A DNA stretch of 64,000 nucleotides, taken from assembly GCF_008329715.1 (NCBI RefSeq), contig NZ_VTSR01000017.1:1-64000 (forward strand), given 5' to 3'. The position numbers and the translations under genes are program-made. The notes beneath the pieces were generated by a model, which did no database searches, was not told where the DNA came from, and saw nothing but the letters and a program-made list of their open reading frames with translations. Source of the stretch: Gimesia chilikensis (lineage in GTDB: Bacteria > Planctomycetota > Planctomycetia > Planctomycetales > Planctomycetaceae). The first letter of the stretch is position 1. The number at the start of each line of letters is the position of its first letter. Below are positions 43,869-53,644 of this stretch, in pieces.

Positions 43869-43900
43869 AAGAGACCACCTGTGAAACCGGGTGGTCTCTT
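43869..43900 (+). terminator. Hairpin before the E2-RING gene
   Basis: AAGAGACCACC (43869-43879) and GGTGGTCTCTT (43890-43900) form a perfect 11-base stem with 10-base loop, followed by CATTTT. It resembles the terminator at 42534-42570 (shared ACCACC/GGTGGT core) and lies 18 bases before the next ATG. Confidence 0.65.
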
Positions 43901-43918
43901 CATTTTAAGGAGTCTGTT

Positions 43919-45001
43919 ATGCACCAAGATCTAGAGTCGAGGCATTGGCTCCGCGTGGCTCGGGAGGTCGCGGCACGGTATGTCGAAGTTGCATCCCGTC
44001 AGGAGCGACTGCCACCGCTTCCCCAGGATGCCTGGCTCAGAGTGAACCGCTGGGAACGTCTCTATCAGAAAGCCTGTTTAAAACAGTATCCGGTCGCCAG
44101 CCGACGTTGTCGTGAAAGGTTCCAGCTGGCACTGACTTCAGCCATCCGTGAGTGGGCGACTTACCGGGACGGACTTCTTCAAAATCAGGTTACCACGACC
44201 ATCCCCTCGCTACGCGAGATTGATGCTGAACTCCGTGCACTCTCCTCCGAGTTTGAGGCTGTCGCGATTGACTGGGATGAAAAAGAAATTGTCGTTCAGA
44301 CGCCATCCATTGTTCTGGATGGCGTTGATTTGGGAGGATTCGAGATCCGGCTCCGCTGGAGAGAACTAGGAGAGCCGCAACCCTACCGGGTCGTCTCCCT
44401 GGCCGAAACCGGAGACGACGACGTACATCATCCGCACGTGCAGGCTGATGCTCTCTGTGAGGGGGAAGGCAAGGTACCTATCAGCAGGGCTCTGTTTGAG
44501 GGACGGATCGGTGATTTCTTTCTGTTGGTCCAGCAGATCCTGCACACGTACAACTCGGGTTCAGCTTACGTCCCGCTGAGTCGCTGGTACAGTCTCGAGT
44601 GTGCCGACTGCGGTGACTCTGTTTCGCGCAATGAGAGTCACACCTGCTCGATCTGTGAGCAGACCACCTGCGGTTATTGCAGGCGGGGCTGTGCCCGTTG
44701 TGGGAACGCCCTCTGTTCCAGTTGCGCTGATCGCTGTGAATCGTGTAACGAAATCTTCTGTCGTAGCTGCCTGTCGACCTGTACTTCCTGCAGCGAATGC
44801 TGCTGTCACTCCTGTCTCTGTTCTGAAACCTGTCCTGCCTGTCTTGAAGAAAGCGAGGAAGATTCCCATGCCCCATCCGAAGACTCATCCACTAACCCAT
44901 CGCCTGCTGCATCGTCCGCGCCGGAAGCGTCCCCCGCGCAGGAAACGTCGCCTGTTGAAGTTCAGCCCGTATGCCTGGGCCAAGCTGATTTACCTGCGTG
45001 A
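43919..45001 (+). CDS. E2-like (UBC-fold) protein fused to a RING/treble-clef-like cysteine-rich region
   Basis: 360 residues from ATG at 43919 (AAGGAG 7 bases before). Residues about 96-212 look like a UBC fold: strands [16 protein letters not shown] and GGFEIRLRW, then the HPN-like HPHV (171-174), candidate catalytic Cys180 in ADALCEGEG, and the closing helix [14 protein letters not shown]. Residues 228-308 hold about 23 cysteines as CxxC pairs ([34 protein letters not shown]), enough for several zinc sites of RING or treble-clef type. The tail is Ser/Pro/Glu-rich. An E2 joined to a zinc ligase-like region could transfer and choose targets in one chain. Bacterial E2 and RING-like proteins beside JAB and E1 genes were predicted by Burroughs, Iyer and Aravind. 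Confidence 0.75.
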   Translation: MHQDLESRHWLRVAREVAARYVEVASRQERLPPLPQDAWLRVNRWERLYQKACLKQYPVASRRCRERFQLALTSAIREWATYRDGLLQNQVTTTIPSLREIDAELRALSSEFEAVAIDWDEKEIVVQTPSIVLDGVDLGGFEIRLRWRELGEPQPYRVVSLAETGDDDVHHPHVQADALCEGEGKVPISRALFEGRIGDFFLLVQQILHTYNSGSAYVPLSRWYSLECADCGDSVSRNESHTCSICEQTTCGYCRRGCARCGNALCSSCADRCESCNEIFCRSCLSTCTSCSECCCHSCLCSETCPACLEESEEDSHAPSEDSSTNPSPAASSAPEASPAQETSPVEVQPVCLGQADLPA

Positions 45002-45527
45002 CCGCGGAACCACCGAAGTTGGTGCGTTCGGGATTACCGATCCCGGGCAGCCCCGGTTCGTCAAAGACATCATCCTGGTCAGCCAATCCTGTACCGAAGT
45101 CACCGTCGCTTTCGACGACACAGCGGTTGCCGATTTCTTTGACGATCAGATCGACGCGGGCCGGCATCCGGAACAGTTTGCGCGGATCTGGATTCACACG
45201 CACCCTGGAAATTCTGCGGAGCCGAGCGGCGTCGATCACGAAACCTTTGCCCGTGTGTTCGGTAACTGTGACTGGGCTGTGATGATGATCCTGGCCCGGA
45301 ATGGAGCAACCTATGCCGAACTGAAACACACGGGGAAGCCCCAGCCAGAGCCGCTTTCCGTGGGCATTGATTTCCGCGATGAATTTACCGGCAGCAACCA
45401 GGCGGCCTGGGAGGAGGAATACCTGCGGTTTGTGCAGGAAGCCCCCCCGTCCCCAATCTGGGATATGGATTTCACGTCGTTCGACGAACCTCATCCGTCC
45501 GAACAGTGGCCCTGGCTCCCCATTTGA
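44868..45527 (+). CDS. JAMM/MPN (JAB) metallopeptidase
   Basis: 219 residues from ATG at 44868 with GAGG 9 bases upstream, overlapping the E2-RING gene by 134 bases in another frame. The first 30 residues are strongly basic ([14 protein letters not shown]). The JAMM set is complete: Glu50 (TTEVGAFG), His110-x-His112-Pro, Ser120 and Asp123 in [19 protein letters not shown] enzymes are zinc isopeptidases that process ubiquitin-like precursors or remove them from targets. The basic leader may be real or the true start could be later (no other good start before KFSPYAW). Confidence 0.88.
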   Translation: MPHPKTHPLTHRLLHRPRRKRPPRRKRRLLKFSPYAWAKLIYLRDRGTTEVGAFGITDPGQPRFVKDIILVSQSCTEVTVAFDDTAVADFFDDQIDAGRHPEQFARIWIHTHPGNSAEPSGVDHETFARVFGNCDWAVMMILARNGATYAELKHTGKPQPEPLSVGIDFRDEFTGSNQAAWEEEYLRFVQEAPPSPIWDMDFTSFDEPHPSEQWPWLPI

Positions 45528-45583
45528 GGGGCCAGGTGCCTGATGTTCTTAATGAAACACTTTTTGAATGGAAAGTAAAACAT

Positions 45584-46255
45584 ATGAATACAACTCAGGA
45601 TCGTTTTGAACGTCAGTCGGATCTGGTACCCGCCGAAAAACTTCGCTCCTTAACCGTGACCGTAATCGGTGTAGGGGCCATCGGCAGGCAGGTGGCCCTG
45701 CAGTTGGCGTCTCTGGGCGTACGTCGGCTGCAGCTGGTGGATTTTGATCAGGTCGAACCGACGAATATCACCACGCAGGGGTACTGCATAGCAGATCTGG
45801 GACAGTCGAAAGTCGAGGCCACGGCTCGGGCGGTCAGGGCCATTGATGCCGGGATTGAAGTTGAAACGGTAAATGACCGTTTCCGGCCGCGGTTGGTGAT
45901 GGGAGAAGTCGTCTTCTGCTGTGTCGACTCCATCAGCAGCCGGTCTGCCATCTGGAGGACGCTCCGTGATCAGTGCGCGTTCTGGTGTGATGGTCGGATG
46001 CGGGGCGAAGTGCTGCGGGTCCTGACGGCCGTGGACTCGCCAACCCGCGCACACTACGACGGCACGCTGTTTCCCCAGGCGGAAGCACAGACCGGGGCCT
46101 GTACGTCCCGCAGCACCATCTATACCGCCAGTATCGCTTCAGGGCTAATGCTGCATCAGTTGACTCGTTGGTTCCGTGCGATGGATGTGGACCGTGATCT
46201 GACGCTGAATCTGCTCGCTGGTGAGTGGCAAGTTGAGGATATTCTCGACTGCTGA
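45584..46255 (+). CDS. ThiF-family E1-like activating enzyme
   Basis: 223 residues from ATG at 45584. Rossmann motif [19 protein letters not shown] (27-45), Mg/ATP residues [16 protein letters not shown] (52-67), and a candidate catalytic Cys173 in [12 protein letters not shown], at the position of the E1 crossover cysteine. No second catalytic half or ubiquitin-fold domain, as in other bacterial E1s. It should adenylate the ubiquitin-like protein at 43368 and pass it as a thioester to the E2. It follows the JAMM gene by 56 bases. Confidence 0.88.
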   Translation: MNTTQDRFERQSDLVPAEKLRSLTVTVIGVGAIGRQVALQLASLGVRRLQLVDFDQVEPTNITTQGYCIADLGQSKVEATARAVRAIDAGIEVETVNDRFRPRLVMGEVVFCCVDSISSRSAIWRTLRDQCAFWCDGRMRGEVLRVLTAVDSPTRAHYDGTLFPQAEAQTGACTSRSTIYTASIASGLMLHQLTRWFRAMDVDRDLTLNLLAGEWQVEDILDC

Positions 46256-46407
46256 TTTAAGGGACATCGAAAATATTTCCTAAAATCGTATACATACGAA
46301 CCCTGCCTTTTGGTGTTTTGTTCTTTTTTTATTTTCAAAAAAGATAATGATTGTTCCTGATGGCAAATTTCGTATCCAGTTAATAACCAGTCAGCATGGA
46401 GGACCAC

Positions 46408-47511
46408 ATGAATATCGAGAATGGGTTTTGCAGTTCGTATGCCATTACTCCAAGACCACCTTATCAATTTCGATCTCTCTCAGTACCAATGAGATGGGAA
46501 GTCACTCGACGGCATGCAATCTATCAAATTTATTGGAGCGATTCATTCGAATCACTCTCAGATGATCCGTATTTGCAAGAGTTACGACTACTGATGCAAA
46601 GTGCAAGTACCATAATTCTGGGAATGATTGGATTTAGTGGTCCTGCTATTCCTCCTGAAACCGATTTCAATGACATTGGTTGTGACCCTTTACCCACCTG
46701 GATGGCAGGTTGTGTACACCCCATCACTTTCAAGGGACTGGTTGGAATTCTGCTGCGCCATTTACCATCAGAAGTGTTGTCGGAAATTGCTGATCTATTT
46801 CAACAGGCTTCATCGAATAGAACAGAAATGAAATATGAGGCATTGCAACATCTTGTAGATCTAAATGCAGAGGAGCTAAATGCATATCCTGATGACCTGT
46901 TTGTTTCCCTATCTCCCACAGCTTCAGTTCGCCGACTCAATTTAGATCTTAATACCCTGCTCAAGGCTTATCGAGAGCGGACTAAGATTCCAGAGCAAAG
47001 GGACCGGGAAGATTCATACAGAGCAGCATTACATGTCTGGGATCTTCGAGAAGGGTGGTCTGAAGGAAGATACCATAATGGAAACGAACAGACCTTGTCC
47101 GCTATCGCTGCAGATCTGGGAGAATCGTTACCGACCGTAAACAATCGATACCGAAGAGCCTTCGAATTGATTACCGGATACGGGTATAGTCCAGAGTTAT
47201 GGTTTAGAGTCTTTGGTCCATTAAAGTTTCATGGTTACAAGGATATCAGTGATGTATTAAATAGCCGTCCCCGCCGTTCCCCTTCTCCCAGAGAGATACC
47301 CGATGCTGCCATTTCTTTTGGAGATCATTCCAGTTTCGTTGCAGAGTACTCAACAGAATCAAATGCTGACTACATTGAAATGCAGTTGGAACTGAGGGAA
47401 CTATTGGCCACAAATCTGACTGATGAAGAAATTGCTGAGCGAATTGGGACCAACAAAATTGATTTGATTGGGGAATATCGACGGCGTTTTGGAGACCGAC
47501 CGGGCAGCTAA
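46408..47511 (+). CDS. Unknown protein with possible helix-turn-helix segments
   Basis: About 367 residues from ATG at 46408 (GGAGG 6 bases upstream). No known family recognised. Two segments look like helix-turn-helix: QTLSAIAADLGESLPTVNNRYRRA (about 220-245) and TDEEIAERIGTNKIDLIGEYRRR near the C-terminus. That suggests a regulator, perhaps of the ubiquitin-like locus or the integrase next to it. Its base composition is more AT-rich than the ubiquitin genes, so it may belong with the integrase. Confidence 0.55.
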   Translation: MNIENGFCSSYAITPRPPYQFRSLSVPMRWEVTRRHAIYQIYWSDSFESLSDDPYLQELRLLMQSASTIILGMIGFSGPAIPPETDFNDIGCDPLPTWMAGCVHPITFKGLVGILLRHLPSEVLSEIADLFQQASSNRTEMKYEALQHLVDLNAEELNAYPDDLFVSLSPTASVRRLNLDLNTLLKAYRERTKIPEQRDREDSYRAALHVWDLREGWSEGRYHNGNEQTLSAIAADLGESLPTVNNRYRRAFELITGYGYSPELWFRVFGPLKFHGYKDISDVLNSRPRRSPSPREIPDAAISFGDHSSFVAEYSTESNADYIEMQLELRELLATNLTDEEIAERIGTNKIDLIGEYRRRFGDRPGS

Positions 47512-47591
47512 GAAAAATAACGTATGCACTATTCGGTAAGCGGGAAATTAATAGAGAGCTATTACTTTTCCTTGCATTCCCAGGTGTATAC

Positions 47592-47858
47592 ATGGCCAAC
47601 CCATCTTCATCCGATCTTCTGAGTATCGAAGAAGTTAGCGATATCATTTCGCTTTCTATCAGCACCATCCGCCGCCGGATCCGCGACGGTAGCATTCCAG
47701 CCATCCAGCCAGGTGGGAAGGGTACAAAACTTCTCATCCCCAAAGAGTGGATTAATCAGCAAGCTACCACTCCTCAATCCTCTCGCCTGGAACCGTCCAG
47801 TTCCGGGCGACACCAGCGTAAAAGCATCTCTGGACCGCCACCCCGCTGGAAAAAATAA
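47592..47858 (+). CDS. Excisionase-like helix-turn-helix protein
   Basis: 88 residues. LLSIEEVSDIISLSISTIRRRIRDGSIPAIQPGG...KLLIPKEWI is the MerR/excisionase (HTH_17) pattern. It lies 33 bases before the integrase on the same strand, the usual place for a recombination directionality factor. Confidence 0.85.
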   Translation: MANPSSSDLLSIEEVSDIISLSISTIRRRIRDGSIPAIQPGGKGTKLLIPKEWINQQATTPQSSRLEPSSSGRHQRKSISGPPPRWKK

Positions 47859-47891
47859 ACACATACTACAATCAATAAACACGGAGATCAT

Positions 47892-49076
47892 ATGCCCAAA
47901 CCACGACAAAATGAGATACACGATTGCAAGTACTTCCATTGGAAGATGCTGAAACGAAACGAAATCTACTATGCCGACGGTCGCTCCAATTCTCAGAATC
48001 TTGGCCGGCACTCGCTGGGAACACGTGACCGTGATGAAGCTCTGGAGAACCTCGACCAACTCGACCTGATTATGGCCGTTGATCTGGGGCTTGCCGACCG
48101 CACTCTGTTGGAGCAACACGAAACCCTGTTATCAATTTCAGAGGGCAGGGCACTTTATGAAGAACATTGTAAGCGTCCTGTGATTGCCGGTGGTCCCCGG
48201 CCTGCGACTCGCAAACGCTATCGAGCAGTCCTCGATAAGTTTGATGAGTTTTGCAAAGCCAAAGGGAAGAACTATTGGAATGAGCTTAATCGACGCGTGA
48301 TGGATGAGTATGCAACCTGGCTCCAAGAGAAAAAGGACTACGCATATCAGACCTTGTATCTGGAACTGACAACGCTCAAGCAGATCCATAAGTATTTCCT
48401 CGAGAACAATCTGCTTCCTTCGGAGTTGCGTTTTCATTACCCAATCCAAAAAGAAACGGACTCGTCAACCTACTGTTGGACAACGCGAGAGGTGGAAGCC
48501 ATGCTGAAACTTTGCAAAAAGAAAAAGCAGTTCTGGCTCCGACACGTGTTGATCGGCTTGGTTACAACCGGAATGCGAATCAGTGAACTGGCAGGCCTAA
48601 TGTGGAAAGACATAGATCTGCAACGACAGATCATCATACTGGCAGACGAGAGCCGCCGTCGGGATGCAGCAACAAAGAATCGGAGAACAACGAAAAGCGG
48701 CAAAAGTCGCAGCTTCCCGATTCATTCAGATTTACAAGACGTTCTGACAGAAATTCAAAGGTATGATGACGGGCTGGTCTTCCACGGTCCACTGGGTGGG
48801 AAAATCAAACCAGATACCATCCGAAATATTTTGATTCGGGAAATCCTCCAGCCATTGTCAAAGAAGTTCCCGGCAGAACCAGGGAAGGCTGGTCTGATAG
48901 ATGGCCGCCTGCACTCATTTCGACATTACTTCTGTTCTGTCTGTGCCAATAACGGGACACCGGAACGAGTGCTGATGAACTGGCTGGGGCACAGCAGTAG
49001 CAGGATGGTGAAACGCTATTACCACCTACACGATGAGGAGTCTTTGAAGCAGATGCAGAAGATCACATTCGTTTGA
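47892..49076 (+). CDS. Tyrosine recombinase (integrase)
   Basis: 394 residues. Phage-type integrase with an N-terminal arm-binding part, SAM-like core-binding domain (about 95-180) and full catalytic set: Arg in [11 protein letters not shown], HxxR in LHSFRHYF, His in WLGHSSSRM, Tyr in KRYYHL. It seems intact. Its 3' end is 206 bases from the 3' end of tRNA-Ser, the classic island arrangement. Likely the enzyme that integrated the region to the left. Confidence 0.92.
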   Translation: MPKPRQNEIHDCKYFHWKMLKRNEIYYADGRSNSQNLGRHSLGTRDRDEALENLDQLDLIMAVDLGLADRTLLEQHETLLSISEGRALYEEHCKRPVIAGGPRPATRKRYRAVLDKFDEFCKAKGKNYWNELNRRVMDEYATWLQEKKDYAYQTLYLELTTLKQIHKYFLENNLLPSELRFHYPIQKETDSSTYCWTTREVEAMLKLCKKKKQFWLRHVLIGLVTTGMRISELAGLMWKDIDLQRQIIILADESRRRDAATKNRRTTKSGKSRSFPIHSDLQDVLTEIQRYDDGLVFHGPLGGKIKPDTIRNILIREILQPLSKKFPAEPGKAGLIDGRLHSFRHYFCSVCANNGTPERVLMNWLGHSSSRMVKRYYHLHDEESLKQMQKITFV

Positions 49077-49225
49077 GTAGTTTTAACAGGCAGCAGTGAG
49101 CTGCCCAGTATTAACCCTTTTTATGAAACAGGGACAGTCAGTTCCTGGCCAGAAATGAGCGACCTGACACCTCTCGCCGGTATCTGATTGACACAGTCTT
49201 GTCACAGTTGACTGTGCCAATAAAA

Positions 49226-49270
49226 ATGGTCGTTGCAAACTACTGATTTTCCAGTGCTTACAACGACCAT
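49226..49270 (+). repeat. Inverted repeat between integrase and tRNA-Ser
   Basis: ATGGTCGTTG (49226-49235) and CAACGACCAT (49261-49270) are perfect inverted repeats spaced by 25 bases, 11 bases from the tRNA 3' end. Could be a transcription terminator, a recombinase arm or Xis binding site, or part of attR. Confidence 0.6.
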
Positions 49271-49280
49271 CGAATTGGAT

Positions 49281-49366
<86 letters not shown>

Positions 49367-49901
49367 GGACGGACCGCGGTACCCATACAGGGACTGCGGA
49401 GCCAGCGTGTTTCACAGCATATAAGTAACGTGGCTCAGCGTCAAATTCCAGCCGGGACCGACTTTGCTTTTCCTGTAAAGACAAACCGAATCGCTCTGTC
49501 GTTCACTTGGGAGTCGGTCGGGAGTCCAACTTTCCCCTCTTTTTTCACGTAGGAAACAGAGATTAACTGCGTTAAAAGGAAAGACCGGAAGGCCAGTCAG
49601 GCGCAGGAACAGCTTGAATTTGGACGATTCCGTGCATCTTTCTTGCAGACTCCCCGACGTCGGGATATGCTGGTATTCATAGAGATTTTCTGTAAAGAAA
49701 GGTTCCCTTTCATCTTGGAAAAATCATCTCTCGCAGAAAATTACTATCTGACAGCGAACATTTGATAAACGAAGTAGGTATGATGTATGCCGGGGTACGC
49801 CCATTCTGTGGGGTGCTTTCGACAGGCGTGATGTCACAGGTATCGATTCCTCATCTCTCACGGCCTCGGTTCATCCGTTCATTAGCGATGGAATTTAGAA
49901 T
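49367..49901. other. Region without a supported gene after tRNA-Ser
   Basis: 535 bases holding the tRNA promoter (minus strand) and the promoter of the TPR gene. No gene seen. Confidence 0.45.
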
Positions 49902-52900
49902 ATGCGTCTTTTCCATTTTGTTTCGATCGTGACTCTGTTTACGGTTTTGACTTTCGCGTCCTCTCTCCCTGCAGAAGAACAGTATCTGGAATTTGTGCAG
50001 GGGTTGCGTGAGAAAAATTATCACGATATCGCACTCGATTACCTGAATCAGATCGAAGCAGCCAAGGACACTCCCAAAGAGGTCCGCGAGTTGATTCCCT
50101 TCGAACGTGCCATGACGTTGATGCTGTTCTCGCGAACCCAGAAACTTCCCGAAGAACAGGAAGAGACGCTGAATAAAGCGCTGGCGCAGCTGGAACTGTT
50201 CGCCAAGCAGAACCCGAATCACCCCAAAGCGGGTACCGCGAATACGGAACGGGGAAAGATTATTCTGGAGAAAGCGGAAGTCGAAGTCCGCAAGGCAGAA
50301 TCCCCCTCAGAGCAGAACAACAAGAAGGCCCATCAGGAAGCAGCCCGCAAGCTGATTGCCCAGGCACGCAGTATCTTCCAGAAAGCCTATGATCAGCACG
50401 AAAAGACCTGGAAATCGTTTCCGGCAACCTTTATCGACAAAAATAAAGAGCCGGAAAAATACGAAGCCCGCGCCAAAGCGGAAATTCAATTCATGAGTGC
50501 GCAGCTGGATCTGGCTCAGTGTACTTATGCAGAAGCGCAGACTTATGATCCGGGCAGTGCCGACTTCAACCGGCTGCTGAAAAAGGCATCGGAAGAGTAC
50601 GCCAAGATTCACGAACGTTACCGCAGTCAGGTGGGTGGTCTGTATGCCCGCATGTGGCAGGGAAAATGTTTTGAAGAGCAGGGCGAACTGGGCCGGGCCT
50701 TGGGGATTTATAATGAACTGCTGGGGCACCCGGGTAAATCGCAGCCCATCCGGCAGTTAAAAGACAACATTCTGCAGTTCCGCCTGATCTGTCTGAATGA
50801 TGAAAAGAAAAAAGACTATCAGCTGGTCATCAACGAAGCCGAGCAGTGGCTGAAGGAAAACCGGTCCCGCAGACGCACCGCTGTCGGCCAGGGGATCACC
50901 TGGGAACTGGCGCGGGCACAAGAAGCACTGGCCACCCAGGAAGGGGTGAAACCGGCGGACCAGGAACGCATCCTCCGTCAGGCACTGACCAACGCCCGCT
51001 TCGTGAATGCTTTCCGCGGGAAGTTCCGTGATGTCTCCCGCCTGATGATCGGACGAATCAATGCCAAAATCCAGGGAAGAGCCGGTGGCGACCCCGAAGA
51101 CTTCGCGACTGCGTACGGTCTGGGACAGGATCGTATTCAGCAAACCAAAACGCTGAAAGAGAAGGTAGCTGCTGCCAAAACACCTGCGGCTAAGAAGAAA
51201 GCGCAGGTGGAACTGGACCAGTTCATGGAAGAGACAGCGCGCCTGCTGAAGCTGGGGCTCAAACTGGCTGACAAAAAAACTGATCAGAAAGAACTCGACC
51301 ACGCCCGCTTCCTGCTCTGCTACACCTACTACAACCTGCGGCGGAGCTATGAATGTGCAGTGCTCGGCGAATTCGTTGCAAATTATCACGACAAAGACAG
51401 CTCGCAGGTCGCCCTGGACGCAGCCTACCTGGCGTTGGCAGGTTATCTGCAGGCCTATAACGATTCTCCCAAAGAGCAGCGTTATGTCGACAATCAGCAC
51501 ATGGAGAGTATCTGCAACCTGATCACGGAAAAATGGCCGGAAAGCGATCGAGCCAACGATGCTAAAATTCAGCTGGGTAACATCTACAGCCAGACCGAGC
51601 GTCCGGCAGAAGCAGCCAAATGGTACTCCAAGGTTCCCGCTTCGGCCCCTCAATACGTCGACGCCCAGATCAAAGCCGGACAGGCTTACTGGAACAGTTA
51701 TCTGACGGCACTGGCCCGTCGTTCTGATGATAAACCCGCGAATCTGAATGAGTGGGCCTCACTGGCTGAGAAACACCTGCGAACGGGGATTGCTGCCACA
51801 GAGAAAAAGGTACCGGCTAAAGATCCTGCTCCTGAAATCCTGACCGCAGCCAAGACTTCTCTGGCACAGATCGCTCTGGACAAAGGCAACTACCAGGAAG
51901 CCATCGATATCCTGGGGAAAGATCCTCACTCGGTACTCAAAGCAATTCATGTCGCTAAAGGTAAAAAACGTCCTGCCAAAGGGGTGCAGAGTTCCGAATT
52001 TGCCAACCTGGTTTACCAGTTACAGCTGCGTGGTTATATCGGCCTGCAGCAGATCGATCTGGCCCGGAAAGCCATGCAGCAGCTGGAAGAATCCGCCTCC
52101 GGTTCCGGAGGGGAAGCGATTACCGACATGTATCGGCAGCTGGGTGAAAAAATCACCGAAGAAATTGAACGGCTGAAAGCGACCGGCGATACCAAACGCC
52201 TGGCCGACGTGCGGAAATCACTGGAAACCTTCCTGAATGATATCTTCAAGCGGAAAGATCAGACTTACGGATCACTGGTCTGGATCGGAGAAACTTATTA
52301 CGGAATGGGACTGGGAGCCAGCGAAGATCCGGCGACAGCCCGCAAGTATTTCGATAAAGCAGCAGCCGCCTTCGAAGAAATTAAGAAACGGCAGGCAGCT
52401 ACGGGCGATTTCATTCCCGGCAATTTCGAAGTCGGCATTACTCTGCGACTGGTGAACTGCAAACGGGAACAGGATGAGTTTGAAGCAGCCCTCACACTGC
52501 TCACCCCCGTATTAAAGGAAAAAGACAAGTCCCCCGAAGTTCAGTTTGAAGCAGCCAAGATCCTGATGGACTGGGCCGAAAGTGGGCAGGGGAATTCCAA
52601 CGAAAAGTACATGCAGGCAATCAACGGGATGCAGCTTGAGAATGGCGCCCTGATTCGTGGCTGGGCCTATCTGGCACGGCTGCTCTCAAAATCCATGGCC
52701 TCCTCAGGTCGAGACGATCTGAAGAAAATGTATTACGACGCGCAGTACAACAGTATCGACACGCGTCGCAAGTACGGCATTGCCAGCAACGATGTTTCAC
52801 AACTGGAGATGGCGAAATCGGAAGCAAACGTTTTTGCTCAGATCAGTGTGGATCTACCCGACGATGTCTACGAGCGATTTAATCAACTTTACCGACAGGT

Positions 52901-53537
52901 CCAGACCGACCTGGGTGAAGACCCGCAGGATCTGGAACGACGCAAAACAGCCACGGAAACAGTGGCCAGCAATCAGGCAGCTCAGCTGCAGGAAGCTCCT
53001 CCAACGAATACTCAGCAGCAGGTGGCACAGCAGTCACAAGAGGAGGCTGCTGCCCAGGGAGGCTCCAGCACCATCCTGTTCCTGGTCGTAATTTTACTGG
53101 GAATCGGCGGTGCCGTGGCGTTCTTCTTCTTTGGTCTCAAAGGCAAGAAATCGCGGCCCTCTTACCAGTTTGCTACGAGTGGAACTGCATCTGCCGACAT
53201 CAATATTGCTCCGCCTCCAGCGTCTCCTAAACCGAGTCGCTCCAAACCGGAAAAAGCCTCTCGTCCGGCTCCTGTGACAGACAAGCCGCAGCCTAAGAAA
53301 CCGGCGCCTGAGAAAACTGCGAGCAAAGAGACGAGCAGCAAAGAGAAATCTTCTTCCAGCAGTTCCGGAAAAGAGAAACGGAAACTGACTCCCGAAGAAA
53401 TTGCAGCCCGCAAAGCCAAGCTGGCTCAGATGTCGCCCGAAGAGCTGGCAGCACGTAAAGCCGCGATTGCCAAGAAAAAGGCGGCCCAGGCCAAACAGCA
53501 GAAGAAATCAAAACCCGGCTCAGACAGCGAATCCTAG
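49902..53537 (+). CDS. Large exported TPR-rich protein with C-terminal anchor
   Basis: 1211 residues. Signal peptide (FVSIVTLFTVLTFASSLPA). Most of the length is TPR-like helical repeats (for example EQGELGRALGIYNELL; LDKGNYQEAIDILGK). Near residue 1055 a membrane segment TILFLVVILLGIGGAVAFFFF is followed by a cytoplasmic, highly charged tail with Lys/Ser/Pro stretches and two near-repeats KLTPEEIAARKAKLAQ and MSPEELAARKAAIAK. It heads a block with a second TPR protein, ExbB-like and two ExbD-like proteins, so it probably acts as periplasmic scaffold of an energy-transducing complex. Confidence 0.8.
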   Translation: MRLFHFVSIVTLFTVLTFASSLPAEEQYLEFVQGLREKNYHDIALDYLNQIEAAKDTPKEVRELIPFERAMTLMLFSRTQKLPEEQEETLNKALAQLELFAKQNPNHPKAGTANTERGKIILEKAEVEVRKAESPSEQNNKKAHQEAARKLIAQARSIFQKAYDQHEKTWKSFPATFIDKNKEPEKYEARAKAEIQFMSAQLDLAQCTYAEAQTYDPGSADFNRLLKKASEEYAKIHERYRSQVGGLYARMWQGKCFEEQGELGRALGIYNELLGHPGKSQPIRQLKDNILQFRLICLNDEKKKDYQLVINEAEQWLKENRSRRRTAVGQGITWELARAQEALATQEGVKPADQERILRQALTNARFVNAFRGKFRDVSRLMIGRINAKIQGRAGGDPEDFATAYGLGQDRIQQTKTLKEKVAAAKTPAAKKKAQVELDQFMEETARLLKLGLKLADKKTDQKELDHARFLLCYTYYNLRRSYECAVLGEFVANYHDKDSSQVALDAAYLALAGYLQAYNDSPKEQRYVDNQHMESICNLITEKWPESDRANDAKIQLGNIYSQTERPAEAAKWYSKVPASAPQYVDAQIKAGQAYWNSYLTALARRSDDKPANLNEWASLAEKHLRTGIAATEKKVPAKDPAPEILTAAKTSLAQIALDKGNYQEAIDILGKDPHSVLKAIHVAKGKKRPAKGVQSSEFANLVYQLQLRGYIGLQQIDLARKAMQQLEESASGSGGEAITDMYRQLGEKITEEIERLKATGDTKRLADVRKSLETFLNDIFKRKDQTYGSLVWIGETYYGMGLGASEDPATARKYFDKAAAAFEEIKKRQAATGDFIPGNFEVGITLRLVNCKREQDEFEAALTLLTPVLKEKDKSPEVQFEAAKILMDWAESGQGNSNEKYMQAINGMQLENGALIRGWAYLARLLSKSMASSGRDDLKKMYYDAQYNSIDTRRKYGIASNDVSQLEMAKSEANVFAQISVDLPDDVYERFNQLYRQVQTDLGEDPQDLERRKTATETVASNQAAQLQEAPPTNTQQQVAQQSQEEAAAQGGSSTILFLVVILLGIGGAVAFFFFGLKGKKSRPSYQFATSGTASADINIAPPPASPKPSRSKPEKASRPAPVTDKPQPKKPAPEKTASKETSSKEKSSSSSSGKEKRKLTPEEIAARKAKLAQMSPEELAARKAAIAKKKAAQAKQQKKSKPGSDSES

Positions 53538-53644
53538 AACTATATCCAGGACCGCTCAGCAGAACCGGTCGTTATATTGACTGATTGATTTAGATAAGAC
53601 AATTTGAGAAAAGTTATTTCATACCGTTGGGGAGTAATCAACTT

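Noticed and set aside
44481-44888. Long open frame opposite the zinc-finger region
   Set aside because: It mirrors the cysteine codons of the E2-RING gene and has no homologue-like features.
38004-46255. PRTRC plasmid cassette (ParB-related, ThiF-related)
   Set aside because: It shares ThiF, JAB and small ubiquitin-like proteins, but no ParB-like or other PRTRC-specific protein is present, and the E2-RING and DUF1257/2997 genes do not fit.
38004-46255. CBASS operon
   Set aside because: No CD-NTase or recognisable effector gene; E1 and E2 are separate, unlike Cap2.
50757-51653. Long minus-strand frame inside the TPR gene
   Set aside because: A shadow of a GC-rich coding region; no start signal and low-complexity product.
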